A stretch of DNA of 64,000 nucleotides from Desulforhopalus singaporensis (GTDB lineage: Bacteria; Desulfobacterota; Desulfobulbia; Desulfobulbales; Desulfocapsaceae). Location of the stretch: contig NZ_FNJI01000029.1 of the NCBI RefSeq assembly GCF_900104445.1, forward strand, positions 1-64,000, read 5' to 3'. Shown in pieces: positions 7,689 through 16,521 of this stretch (position 1 is its first letter; every line of letters starts with the position of its first letter). A program made the position numbers and the translations under genes. Below the pieces are notes generated by a model. The model was not told where the DNA came from and did not search any database. It worked only from the letters and a program-made list of their open reading frames with translations.

Positions 7689-8204
7689 ATTTTCGCCTCG
7701 TATCTGTTTAGTCTCGCAAGTTATTTTTTACCGCTTATAGAGGAATTTAGGGCCTTTCAATAGAAGAATCATTCTTCAGAGACCCAGGATTGAGTAATTT
7801 CAGAATCTCAGCACAGCTCATAGAAACCCTCCTCTATTCATAGGTAAGTTATCGAGTTACACAAAAACTGATTTACTACCGAAGTAACAATACGTTAATT
7901 GAGTATAGCACACTATCAAGTGGTATTTTCAATACAATACTACTGTGATCATTTATCCATGAACATTGTGTCTTGATAGTCGATTCTGCTCCAATCTCGC
8001 CCAAAATTATCATCCCACACAACAGGCGAAAGCCTTCTGCAACAATTGAGAAATTTTCTCAACACATTGATATTTAATGATATTAATTCTCACATGCACC
8101 CTTTTCATTGACAGCCCCATACCGCAGGTGTAGCCTAGACCCCTGACAATGTTTAAGTAAATTGAAGTATAGCTTCTTGTTCAACGCACTCGGGACCGCA
8201 CACT
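7689..8204. other. Gene-free stretch upstream of two small genes
   Basis: No convincing coding sequence. It contains the second copy of the 31-nt direct repeat (7980-8010), a short palindrome TTGAGAAATTTTCTCAA near 8045, and a promoter-like pair at 8108-8136 that could serve the small genes downstream. Confidence 0.5.
8108..8136 (+). promoter_or_regulatory. Candidate sigma-70 promoter
   Basis: A perfect -35 box TTGACA at 8108-8113 is followed after 17 nt by TAGCCT at 8131-8136, a weak -10 box. It points toward the 33-aa and 75-aa genes. Confidence 0.35.
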
Positions 8205-8306
8205 ATGACTCCGGAGCAGCTAGAAGACCTCTTTGAAGAATGGAGTCTATACAGTTCCAAACAGCAGAGAGCTATCTTAGCTGACTTTCTGGAACTGAAG
8301 GATTAA
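8205..8306 (+). CDS. Possible 33-aa small protein
   Basis: The ATG at 8205 opens a 33-codon frame ending TAA at 8304-8306. Its peptide is acidic and helical (MTPEQLEDLFEEWSLYSSKQ at the start) and looks protein-like rather than random. It ends 28 nt before the next gene and could be co-transcribed with it from the promoter-like site at 8108. No strong ribosome binding site is present. It is too short for homology-free assignment. Confidence 0.4.
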   Translation: MTPEQLEDLFEEWSLYSSKQQRAILADFLELKD

Positions 8307-8334
8307 TTCATTTACGTTTAAAGGAGACTGCCTT

Positions 8335-8562
8335 ATGGCTCTAATCAGGAAACTTGACAAGATCGAACTGGAAAAAGATATTAAGCACTCCGAAGTAGAT
8401 TCGACTTTTACCATAATCAAAAATCAGGACGGAAAGTTCCTTCAAATCGATACTTATGGTTCAAAAAAACGCCAAATTCGTGGTAAAAAAAGTCAATCAA
8501 TTCGTTTTTCGGCAGAGGCTATAGAACAGTTGAAAGAAATTATAGAAAAATATAAATTTTGA
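8335..8562 (+). CDS. Conserved small protein next to the methylase operon, unknown
   Basis: This 75-aa protein begins MALIRKLDKIELEKDIKHSE and contains LQIDTYGSKKRQIRGKKSQS and a C-terminal amphipathic helix. I recognise the pattern as a widespread small family of unknown function that is often misnamed in annotations. A strong AAAGGAGA ribosome binding site lies about 9 nt upstream of the ATG. It is convergent with the cytosine methylase, whose stop is only 33 nt away. A role as accessory or regulator of that operon is speculation. Confidence 0.65.
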   Translation: MALIRKLDKIELEKDIKHSEVDSTFTIIKNQDGKFLQIDTYGSKKRQIRGKKSQSIRFSAEAIEQLKEIIEKYKF

Positions 8563-8595
8563 CAGACAGTCAGCATATATAAATAATACCATCTG

Positions 8596-9714
8596 CTATG
8601 TTAGAATTAGCATTATCTGATTAGCAACAGCTTTTGCCAGTAAAGGAGGTACGGCATTGGCGACCTGTTGCTGCTGAGATCCAATTCTACCTTTAAAAAC
8701 AAAATGATCAGGAAACGACTGGAGGCGCGCTGCTTCCCTGACCGAAAGTCCACGGTGCTCGCGGGGATGAATTAACATGCTTTTCCTGAAGTGGGTTATT
8801 GTTACTGAAGGTAAATCTTCCTTTAGTCTAAGGTAAATCCAGCTGTGACAGCGGTTCTTATCTTTATAATTACCCATCAATTCATCAGGAATGTCCCTCC
8901 AATTTCCGCCTGGAGGAATATGTTTATATCTTTGCAGTATCAAGTCACTGTTACGTGTAACTAGATTGTTCGAAACTCTGCCGTTCGTTTTGGACCTCAT
9001 CACCTCCTGATACGAATTTTCAGGTTCTGTATTTGCATAGCTTAATTCATCAACAGACGCACCATTGCTCAGAACAGGCAGATCGGAGATTGCATCCCAT
9101 ACAGTTGTTGTTTTAATTCCACCATCTTTTTCTATAAACGGTTCAGGAAACTTAATCTCAAGGTTTGAGTTCTTCCTCACACCTATAAGAAATATCCTAT
9201 TCCGACTCTGCGGGACACCAAAATTTATTGCATTTAATACTTTAGAATCACAATAATAACCAATTTCATCAAAAGTAACTTTAATATCCTTCAAAACACT
9301 ACCGCCGGCAAATCGCTCAAGATCACCGACATTTTCCATAACAAACACCTTTGGCTGATAATGCTCAACCAAATCTGCATAATAAAAGAATAAAGAGTTT
9401 AGTGGGTTGTCTTTTGTAGCGGTTTGGCGATTAGCTCTCGTAAACCCTTGACAAGGGGGGCCGCCTATAATCACGTCAACCTCATTAATCCCAATACTTT
9501 CCAATCGGCTAATTACTTTCTCTGGCTCTCTTAAATCTTCTTGAATGATTTCGGTCTTGCAGCCTTCACTGTTAAAGGAATGGTTCGCCCGCTGAGTCTC
9601 CACAGCATTCTTATCTTTTTCTACAGAAGCAACAACATGGAACCCTGCCTGAATGAAACCTTCAGACAAACCTCCTGCGCCAGAAAACAAATCTAAAACT
9701 CTTGGTTTACTCAT
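8596..9714 (-). CDS. DNA (cytosine-5)-methyltransferase
   Basis: This 372-aa C5-methyltransferase transfers a methyl group from S-adenosylmethionine to cytosine in DNA. Conserved motifs appear in order: I (DLFSGAGGLSEGF, 8-20), IV (GGPPCQGF, with the catalytic Cys at 88), VI (ENV, 127-129), VIII (QSRNR, 169-173), then a target-recognition region and the C-terminal motifs SVREAARLQSFPD and QVANAVPP. All catalytic residues are intact. It is the last gene of the five-gene minus-strand operon, starting 4 nt after the vsr stop. It probably protects host DNA from the upstream ATPase module (inference). The recognition sequence cannot be read from the protein. Confidence 0.93.
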   Translation of the reverse strand: MSKPRVLDLFSGAGGLSEGFIQAGFHVVASVEKDKNAVETQRANHSFNSEGCKTEIIQEDLREPEKVISRLESIGINEVDVIIGGPPCQGFTRANRQTATKDNPLNSLFFYYADLVEHYQPKVFVMENVGDLERFAGGSVLKDIKVTFDEIGYYCDSKVLNAINFGVPQSRNRIFLIGVRKNSNLEIKFPEPFIEKDGGIKTTTVWDAISDLPVLSNGASVDELSYANTEPENSYQEVMRSKTNGRVSNNLVTRNSDLILQRYKHIPPGGNWRDIPDELMGNYKDKNRCHSWIYLRLKEDLPSVTITHFRKSMLIHPREHRGLSVREAARLQSFPDHFVFKGRIGSQQQQVANAVPPLLAKAVANQIMLILT

Positions 9715-9718
9715 TGAC

Positions 9719-10126
9719 TTACTTCATCCTCTCACGAATAATTTGGGTCAAAGTCTCAATACTTTTGGTTTCACACTCCCAAATTATGATCACTCTCCAC
9801 CCTTGTGTTTCCAATTCTCTTTTATTTATTTTAAATCTTTTTACATTATTTAGCAGCTTATTTTCCCAATAATCTGTATTCGTCTTTGGTTTTGCAGCCC
9901 TTTTACACTCTAAATGCTGGTGCCAAAAACATCCATGGCAAAAAATTACAATTTTATGCTTAGGTAGTACAATATCCGGCGTACCCGGCAGATCCCTGCG
10001 ATGTAAACGAAACCTATACCCCATCCTATGTAACAATGATCTGACAATCATTTCCGGTTTAGTATTTTTAGACCTAATCCGGCTCATGTTCCAGCTACGC
10101 TTGTCTTTTGATAGATGATCTGCCAT
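9719..10126 (-). CDS. vsr: Very short patch repair endonuclease
   Basis: This 135-aa Vsr endonuclease nicks next to T:G mismatches that arise by deamination of 5-methylcytosine. The N-terminal MSRIRSKNTKPEMIVRSLLH and the catalytic core GTPDIVLPKHKIVIFCHGCFWH are characteristic. The catalytic Asp falls at residue 51, as in the E. coli enzyme, and the structural zinc ligands (C63, C66, C74 with nearby His) are present. It sits directly before the cytosine methylase, its usual partner, and 10 nt after the FtsK-like gene, so it belongs to the same transcript. Confidence 0.93.
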   Translation of the reverse strand: MADHLSKDKRSWNMSRIRSKNTKPEMIVRSLLHRMGYRFRLHRRDLPGTPDIVLPKHKIVIFCHGCFWHQHLECKRAAKPKTNTDYWENKLLNNVKRFKINKRELETQGWRVIIIWECETKSIETLTQIIRERMK

Positions 10127-10136
10127 ATTTTCACTA

Positions 10137-13100
10137 CTAGGAGCTCATAGCACATTGAACTCTTATCGTTCTGCCGGCACCATCTTTATACAAAGCATCT
10201 CCTGCACCAATCAGTGCTTCTGCTCCGTCACTATCAAGAATTACTCTAGAATCAGTGACAGTTTTCACCTTGAGAGCAATGGTTGCTGGCAAGTTAGCTT
10301 TAATTGTAGAACTGACAATCTCAGCTAATGGTTTTTGAGTAGCAATAATCACATGAATCCCGGCAGCTCTTGCTTTAGCACATAATCTCTTTACTAATTT
10401 CTCAATTGCTTTTTTATCATCATTATCTGCTACCAAATCTGCGTATTCGTCTAAAACAACTATCCATCTAGGCATTAGCTCTGGTGATTTTTTATTAAAA
10501 TCGCTTATGTTTTTTGCTGCTTTTCCTGTTAATGTCTTCTGAGCGCGGAATTTTTTATACCTTATTTCCATTTCACTAACGCATTCTTCCAGCAACTCTA
10601 TAGCATCTTCGGGCTCACTCTTTACATCATCAGGGACATGTTCATAATCCTCAAAGTCAATTAGTTCATTACCTTTTGGATCTATTAGTTTAATTACTAG
10701 TTCCTCACTGCTATATAATTGTATTGCACTGTTTAAAATTGTTTCTAGAGTGACAGACTTACCAGAGCCAGTGGTACCTCCAATTAAAAGATGGGGAGAC
10801 GATGATGAAGAAAATGTTATACATTGTAACTTGCCGGAAATATCTACACCAAATGGCAGTGAAAATGATTCTTCATCTTTTTTGAAATTTTCCAATATAT
10901 GATTGAGAGTAACTGGAACACGATATTCATATTTTTTGGGAGCTTCTAGCCAAATTTTACCAGTATCTGAAAAAATTCTTATTTTTTCAGCTTCGGGTAG
11001 TTCTAACGCTATCTTTAGCTCTTCATCAGCGTTTCGTATGCTTTTCAATTTGGTTGAGCTGGCTGGTTTTAGTAGCATACGCATGAAAGCAGGTCCTTCG
11101 AGAAACCATTCACTTTCAGAACCAGGATCAAGCATATTTATGTTAAGATTATGAAATTTATCGAGAATTCTTTGATAAACTTCTTTCCTGTATTCTATAG
11201 GTATCCGGTCATACCCCGCAGTTTTCTCACTCAGATTCGTCCTTTCTGGCTCTGTGGATTCGCCTTTATTTTTAGTGAAAATGTTCTGATCCGCCGGGGG
11301 GTGAGAAACACTTCCATTATCTATGCATAAGCTGGTATTACCAACAGTTGCGTATGATTTTTCTTTAGAGCTTTCATTACACAAACTCTTTACAATAGTT
11401 TCAAAACTTGTTGTTATGACTTTCTCCGTTCCCAAATCGCTGATAGAATCCTCTTCTTCATTCACAGAATGACAAAAAACTAAAGGCTTGGATTTTACAA
11501 CATCAAAATGCCCTAAGCTAATTAATTCCCGTATCTCCCCAGGAAGCCTTCTTGCTCCCATCGATCCGTCTATTGTAAGAGATGGTGAGTTTTCAATAGC
11601 CTGCAACAGGTTCTCCCGCCAAATCCTTCCATCATAATTTTGCTCTTCTTTTGAAGCAAAAACTTGTTGAATTAATTTTAGAGTGTTGTTTACTTGAAAT
11701 AATCCTTTCTCAATTAAATTTTTATCACCAAATTTTGATTCAACAACAGTTAGTTCCAGCGTTATTTTTTGTGCATCATCTTCTGGCTGACAGATCTTGA
11801 TCCACAAAAGATCCGCCCTTTTCTGTTGAGTTGCGCCACCAAACCATTTAAGTTGCTGATCAAGAGCAATCCAAGCATGTAAAATTATTTTTTGTTTTCC
11901 ACTTCCTGAAAGATTTTCCTCGGCATATCTCTTTGAACAAATTAAACCGAGCAATTCATTTAAAGTCCAGCCTCCACCCAATGACTTCAAAACAACTCCC
12001 GGGGCCAACAAACAACTCTCATCGTAAATTTGCTTAGATAATGTAGATACGTCTTTTCCAATTATTTTACCTGCAAAAATATCTTTTATTTTTTTTTCTA
12101 ATCTGGGAATTACAAAATGTTCTCCCATTTTCGATGATATAATCAAATTGTACAGGCCATTCTTGCCTATATTATCTCTAAACGTAATAACATCTGGTTT
12201 TTCAGGTAATGATTCAATATGCTGACGGGATATATATGAATCAAGTGTAATTACCCATAATGAAAGACTATGTAGTATAGAAAAAAGCTCCTCTGATTTT
12301 TTTACCTCAACCCTCAATCTAAAGTGCTCAATATCATCTTTACTATTTGAAAGCGCCATAGACAGTTTAAACATCACGCTCAGGCTAGACCATTGAAATA
12401 AGGCCTGATCATCATACTCAGGAAGCAAGTCAATTTGAACATTTACAGCGCCTCTTTGTGAAGGAACCATTCTCACAGGTCTGCTTATTGTGGGTTCGTA
12501 ACTTTCAAAAGATCTATCTTCAAATGATTCTTCACTAAATATTTTTGGATATATATGCAAATTTTTTTCAAAAATATTTGGAACTAGAGCGATATCAGTT
12601 TTTAATAACTTTACCTCTTCCGGCAAATCATTTTGCTCCTTCCAAGGGTAAACATTTAGTTCAACTCTCGGAAACAATTGATATTCATCGTGAGCATCCA
12701 GCAACTTGTAACAATCAGGGCCCAAAAATTCAGTCCCTTTAAGCACTTCCTCTGGAGCACACACATGCAGTCTAACATTTAACAGACCAGAATTTTTATA
12801 TTTCTTAAAAAGCTTAATGATAAACCTTTCAATGAAATTTGATTTACCATACTGCAAAATTAGAATATCAAGCCCGCTCTTCTTATAAGGATGAAACTCC
12901 AGATAACGATGACATTCAAGCGTCATTGCCTCAATGGCTTCTTCATCCACTAAAGACAGCCAATCTTCTTTTGGGGCTCCCTGCTTTGAAATCAGTCGAT
13001 ATTCTTCAACCCATCCATATTCCTCTACTGACTTAAAGAATTTTTCATCTTTTCCAATATAATAGGGAGGATGCTGGTGCGGTGACAAGTCATTAAGGTA

Positions 13101-15191
13101 ATTAAAGAAATACTCTTCATTTTGCCCTGATAATTTAAGATCAGAGTTCATTGCAAGCAGAATAGTTTTTTCCATTAACTGCAGATATGCTCCGATCCAC
13201 CTTGCCCGAAACGGGTGCAGAGGAAGCAAACAAACAGCGTCATCTTTTTTTATTGCATCAAACTGCATAAAAACATCAAATTCAGCAACAGATGTTCCCT
13301 GCAATTCAAACTCTTTTACTGCAAGTGCCAAGGACTCGTCCTGCCACCTTTTAAAAAAATCAATACATAAGCTACTGGATACTCCTAGTTCCCTTGTCTC
13401 TAAAATAAAACTTTTGCGCAACTCATACCAGTTCCTGCTCGCGCCAAATAAAGATTTCTCATCTAGTTTATAATCAACAATAAAATCAGATGCTGCTTCT
13501 GCATATTTGGCAAAAAATTCTTCAAAGCTATCCCGTCCCGGAATAGACATGGTTACTACTGAGTGATATTCTTCGGTTGAAATATAGATAAGCCAAAAAA
13601 TTAAAGCCTTAATTCCTTTTGGGGCCCAATTTACATATTTAATATCTTCAACGACATATTCTTCAGTATTTGATTCTTTCTGTATTTCTAAAACAAGAGG
13701 CAAAGAGGGCCATAGTTCATCAATTTTTTCTTCGGACACTTCTATTTTGTTGACCCATTCCCTGAGTTTTTCAACACTAAATTCAAAATTATCAGTCAGC
13801 TCCGGCTGAATTTCCAGTTTACATTCGTCCGGGCTCTCTTCTACCAGGGAAAGCAGCAAATCTTTATGCAGAAAAGAAAATAGTTTTACAGTCTTCGGCA
13901 GTTCATCTCCTATAGTATTTCCAAGTTTAAGAAACAGCTTATAATTGTTGTCTCCCCCAAGAGGAAGCTGATAGACCTCCTCTAAAAACCATTGCAAAAA
14001 TTTATCAACAATTGAAGCTCTTGAGGCCAGTCTCACAACCCGTTTTAAAGTTTTCTCTTCAATTAGATCCTGTAGTGCAAAGCCGCTTCCCTCAAACGGC
14101 TCATTCTCCAAAAACATCCTTGCTGCAGCAGATCTATTTCTATCAAGACCATCTTCAATATCTAACGAATCAAAAATATCGACTGCTTCAGGATCTCTGC
14201 TATCTAATATTTCAGTTCTAATTTGCGCTCCAAGTTTCAAAGCTTTTTTGTTCTCTAAAACTTGTGAAAAAATTGTCCAAGGTATCTTCTTTAGGAGCGT
14301 TTTTTCTTCTAGCACACAGTAGTCATGGCAAAGTTTTCGCCAAGCCTGATTCTCAATAGTAGTATATTCAGTACCTGTATTGACATTTACAAAAGCATGG
14401 TTTTTCGTTTTTTGCGCTATTTTCTCCCTATCAACTTCTTGATTGTTTTGTTTCAAAAACGCTGCTGCATAATAGTTTTTTTTCAGTCTATTCGGTATAA
14501 TCGAAATTAATTCTTCAGCTCCCTCTTCGTCCTGAAACAAGTCCAGCTCAGGCAGGTTTTTCAAAGCTGCTTTTAGAGCATCCTTTTCTGCAACTAACTG
14601 TTTACCTGATAAGCTTTTTACAGTTGAATTCACAAATGAGGCTATACCTCTAACAGAGAGCGGAACTACCTTTTCATGAAGATTCTGAACGACTAAATTA
14701 ATGGATGAAACCAGGGTATCTGGCAAGCTATTTCCAGGGTTACAGATGTTCCAGCTAATTTTTATAAGATTTTTTAATCCAAAATTTTCATGCAGATATA
14801 ACAAGTCTCTATCTTTTATAGAATCTATTTGACCAAAACTCTGACGATCCGACTGTTCACCTAACACAAACAACAGATATTTGTTCGAATCATCACTATT
14901 TCTAAATGTTGTTGGCTTCGTGTTGCTGTCTAGAATCAAATCATTTTCTATCGATTGTTCCAAAAGTCTACTCGGTTCCCGCGATGGTATAACAGAAATT
15001 AGCGGACCTTTCATGGGATCCCTGCCATCGACTTCATGAAGCTCATTTAGAGATTTGATAGCTGATACGACTTCCTCTGTAGAAAAGCCTTCGACCAAAA
15101 TTATTTGCTTTCTATCTTCTTTTGAAAAATTTTGAAGACTTCTTAAAGCAATCAATCGACCAATTATTTCTGATATCATATTAGAATCCAT
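10137..15191 (-). CDS. 1684-aa FtsK/HerA-type ATPase of a putative defence operon (DptH-like)
   Basis: A very large protein whose last 250 residues are a FtsK/SpoIIIE-HerA translocase motor. Walker A GGTTGSGKS is near 1464-1472, Walker B WIVVLDEYADLV near 1574-1586, and the sensor HVIIATQKP near 1610. The first 1400 residues are not recognisable by eye; they lack membrane segments and an obvious nuclease motif. Length and C-terminal motor match DptH, the motor of phosphorothioation-dependent restriction, but homology of the N-terminal part is unproven. The start overlaps the end of the 446-aa gene by 11 nt, indicating translational coupling. AT-rich composition sets the gene apart from the chromosomal part of the window. 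Confidence 0.8.
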   Translation of the reverse strand: MDSNMISEIIGRLIALRSLQNFSKEDRKQIILVEGFSTEEVVSAIKSLNELHEVDGRDPMKGPLISVIPSREPSRLLEQSIENDLILDSNTKPTTFRNSDDSNKYLLFVLGEQSDRQSFGQIDSIKDRDLLYLHENFGLKNLIKISWNICNPGNSLPDTLVSSINLVVQNLHEKVVPLSVRGIASFVNSTVKSLSGKQLVAEKDALKAALKNLPELDLFQDEEGAEELISIIPNRLKKNYYAAAFLKQNNQEVDREKIAQKTKNHAFVNVNTGTEYTTIENQAWRKLCHDYCVLEEKTLLKKIPWTIFSQVLENKKALKLGAQIRTEILDSRDPEAVDIFDSLDIEDGLDRNRSAAARMFLENEPFEGSGFALQDLIEEKTLKRVVRLASRASIVDKFLQWFLEEVYQLPLGGDNNYKLFLKLGNTIGDELPKTVKLFSFLHKDLLLSLVEESPDECKLEIQPELTDNFEFSVEKLREWVNKIEVSEEKIDELWPSLPLVLEIQKESNTEEYVVEDIKYVNWAPKGIKALIFWLIYISTEEYHSVVTMSIPGRDSFEEFFAKYAEAASDFIVDYKLDEKSLFGASRNWYELRKSFILETRELGVSSSLCIDFFKRWQDESLALAVKEFELQGTSVAEFDVFMQFDAIKKDDAVCLLPLHPFRARWIGAYLQLMEKTILLAMNSDLKLSGQNEEYFFNYLNDLSPHQHPPYYIGKDEKFFKSVEEYGWVEEYRLISKQGAPKEDWLSLVDEEAIEAMTLECHRYLEFHPYKKSGLDILILQYGKSNFIERFIIKLFKKYKNSGLLNVRLHVCAPEEVLKGTEFLGPDCYKLLDAHDEYQLFPRVELNVYPWKEQNDLPEEVKLLKTDIALVPNIFEKNLHIYPKIFSEESFEDRSFESYEPTISRPVRMVPSQRGAVNVQIDLLPEYDDQALFQWSSLSVMFKLSMALSNSKDDIEHFRLRVEVKKSEELFSILHSLSLWVITLDSYISRQHIESLPEKPDVITFRDNIGKNGLYNLIISSKMGEHFVIPRLEKKIKDIFAGKIIGKDVSTLSKQIYDESCLLAPGVVLKSLGGGWTLNELLGLICSKRYAEENLSGSGKQKIILHAWIALDQQLKWFGGATQQKRADLLWIKICQPEDDAQKITLELTVVESKFGDKNLIEKGLFQVNNTLKLIQQVFASKEEQNYDGRIWRENLLQAIENSPSLTIDGSMGARRLPGEIRELISLGHFDVVKSKPLVFCHSVNEEEDSISDLGTEKVITTSFETIVKSLCNESSKEKSYATVGNTSLCIDNGSVSHPPADQNIFTKNKGESTEPERTNLSEKTAGYDRIPIEYRKEVYQRILDKFHNLNINMLDPGSESEWFLEGPAFMRMLLKPASSTKLKSIRNADEELKIALELPEAEKIRIFSDTGKIWLEAPKKYEYRVPVTLNHILENFKKDEESFSLPFGVDISGKLQCITFSSSSSPHLLIGGTTGSGKSVTLETILNSAIQLYSSEELVIKLIDPKGNELIDFEDYEHVPDDVKSEPEDAIELLEECVSEMEIRYKKFRAQKTLTGKAAKNISDFNKKSPELMPRWIVVLDEYADLVADNDDKKAIEKLVKRLCAKARAAGIHVIIATQKPLAEIVSSTIKANLPATIALKVKTVTDSRVILDSDGAEALIGAGDALYKDGAGRTIRVQCAMSS

Positions 15192-16521
15192 ATCTCACAA
15201 ATACTGTCATATCACTGTAATCATGAAGGAACCCAAGCCTCTTCAGATGATCCGAAAAAAATTTAGAATTATCGTCAAAGATCGATCCATCAAGTCTACT
15301 TAAAAGCTGAGCTTTTTGAGCAGAATGAATATCAATTACAAGCCCCCATGTATCGTAAAGCCAGCTACAAAAATTTTTGTATGTTAATTCTTTACCTCCG
15401 CCTGTTGCAGCTAAAACTAACGCTTCAATTATTGAATCTTTCAGCACATAATGACGAACACCAGTATGGGCATTAAGAAGTCCTACTGCAGAAGCGGTTC
15501 TAGTGTAATAGGCAGCAAAATGCTCTTTTAGAGTTTTCCTCGGATTTTTATAATCTTCGTCATCATCTTTTCGAAACAGCTCCTCATCAATTTGTAATAA
15601 AGCCTGCAGTATTAAACTTTGTGCGTTATCAAGCGATTTTTTGGATTGATTTCTTAATTGTCCAGGTTTGAATCCGCAGTCAACAAGTACAATGGGACCA
15701 TTTCCATTTCCAATTCGATTGAATGCTCGCCCATGCTGTAGACGTAGCATAGCAAACGGAAGAAAATAAAGAAGAGCATCAATTTTTGTTGTCCTGGGAG
15801 CCTCATCATGGGAAAGTATATTAAAAGCACACTGCCTTATATTCTCCTCGTACTTGTCACCAATGATAAATGAGTGGTTTTTCTCTTTTTCATTTACTTG
15901 CAAACTCTGGTCATCCCCTTTTGCTAAATCATGATTTGCAAGTTCCCCTACAATGGTCGTTAGAGCATCTAATCCATCTCCACCCATAATTTTCTCCAAA
16001 CCTTCCCGAATATTATTCAACCGTTTTTTATTAGGGTCAGAGCGAAGAATTTTAAAAATCAACGCGCCAGTTCCGCGAAAATAAATCTCACGAATGCTCA
16101 CTTTGTTGGTTTTACCCTGTGGTCTGGCATCCCAATGAGTCAGCACCTCACCGTAAGGCAAGAAGTGGCTACTCTGCCAGTGAGCCTCTTTGCGGCGGCC
16201 TGGTACCGGAACAGCAATTGCTTTGAGCATATTCGAAACTGTTTTGATTGTATCCTGAGTCTCTGAATCAAATTTAAAACAGTCTTTATAATCGAGCTCT
16301 TCATACTCGTTCTGAGGCGGCCAGGCAATTTTTCTTGCATAATCCAATGATCTGTGAAGACAGGTAATTTCTTCTTTTTCATCCATACTCGGCAGAAATC
16401 CATCCCCAGCTCGGCTGCAAGCTGTCAAAATGCTAAAAAACTCAAGAGCTGTATAAAATCCGTTGGAATCTTTATGCAAAATTCCGCCAAAAGCATTTCT
16501 ACTCACTAAAGTTTTACTCAC
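15181..16521 (-). CDS. 446-aa protein of the putative defence operon (DptG position)
   Basis: No family is recognised with confidence. The 446-aa protein is soluble and helical. Visible landmarks are THWDARPQGK near residue 130, YFRGTGALIFKILR near 155, LVDCGFKPGQLRNQ near 275, and a C-terminal block of about 90 residues ending FLHDYSDMTVFVRYGF that looks like a winged-helix or recognition domain. It overlaps the upstream ATPase gene by 4 nt (ATGA) and the downstream motor gene by 11 nt, so the three products are probably made together and may form a complex. It takes the place and approximate size of DptG. Sequence similarity to DptG is not claimed. Confidence 0.7.
   Translation of the reverse strand: MSKTLVSRNAFGGILHKDSNGFYTALEFFSILTACSRAGDGFLPSMDEKEEITCLHRSLDYARKIAWPPQNEYEELDYKDCFKFDSETQDTIKTVSNMLKAIAVPVPGRRKEAHWQSSHFLPYGEVLTHWDARPQGKTNKVSIREIYFRGTGALIFKILRSDPNKKRLNNIREGLEKIMGGDGLDALTTIVGELANHDLAKGDDQSLQVNEKEKNHSFIIGDKYEENIRQCAFNILSHDEAPRTTKIDALLYFLPFAMLRLQHGRAFNRIGNGNGPIVLVDCGFKPGQLRNQSKKSLDNAQSLILQALLQIDEELFRKDDDEDYKNPRKTLKEHFAAYYTRTASAVGLLNAHTGVRHYVLKDSIIEALVLAATGGGKELTYKNFCSWLYDTWGLVIDIHSAQKAQLLSRLDGSIFDDNSKFFSDHLKRLGFLHDYSDMTVFVRYGF

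Larger units (their letters stand above)
6961..8010. repeat. Imperfect 31-nt direct repeats about 1 kb apart
   Basis: TCGATTCTGCTCCAAT followed by a C/A-rich tail occurs at 6961-6991 and 7980-8010. The first 16 bases are identical and the rest (CAGCCCCAAAATATTA against CTCGCCCAAAATTATC) is similar. The copies bracket the intron remnant and the cupin gene, so this about 1-kb block may have arrived or been duplicated as a unit. Confidence 0.5.
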
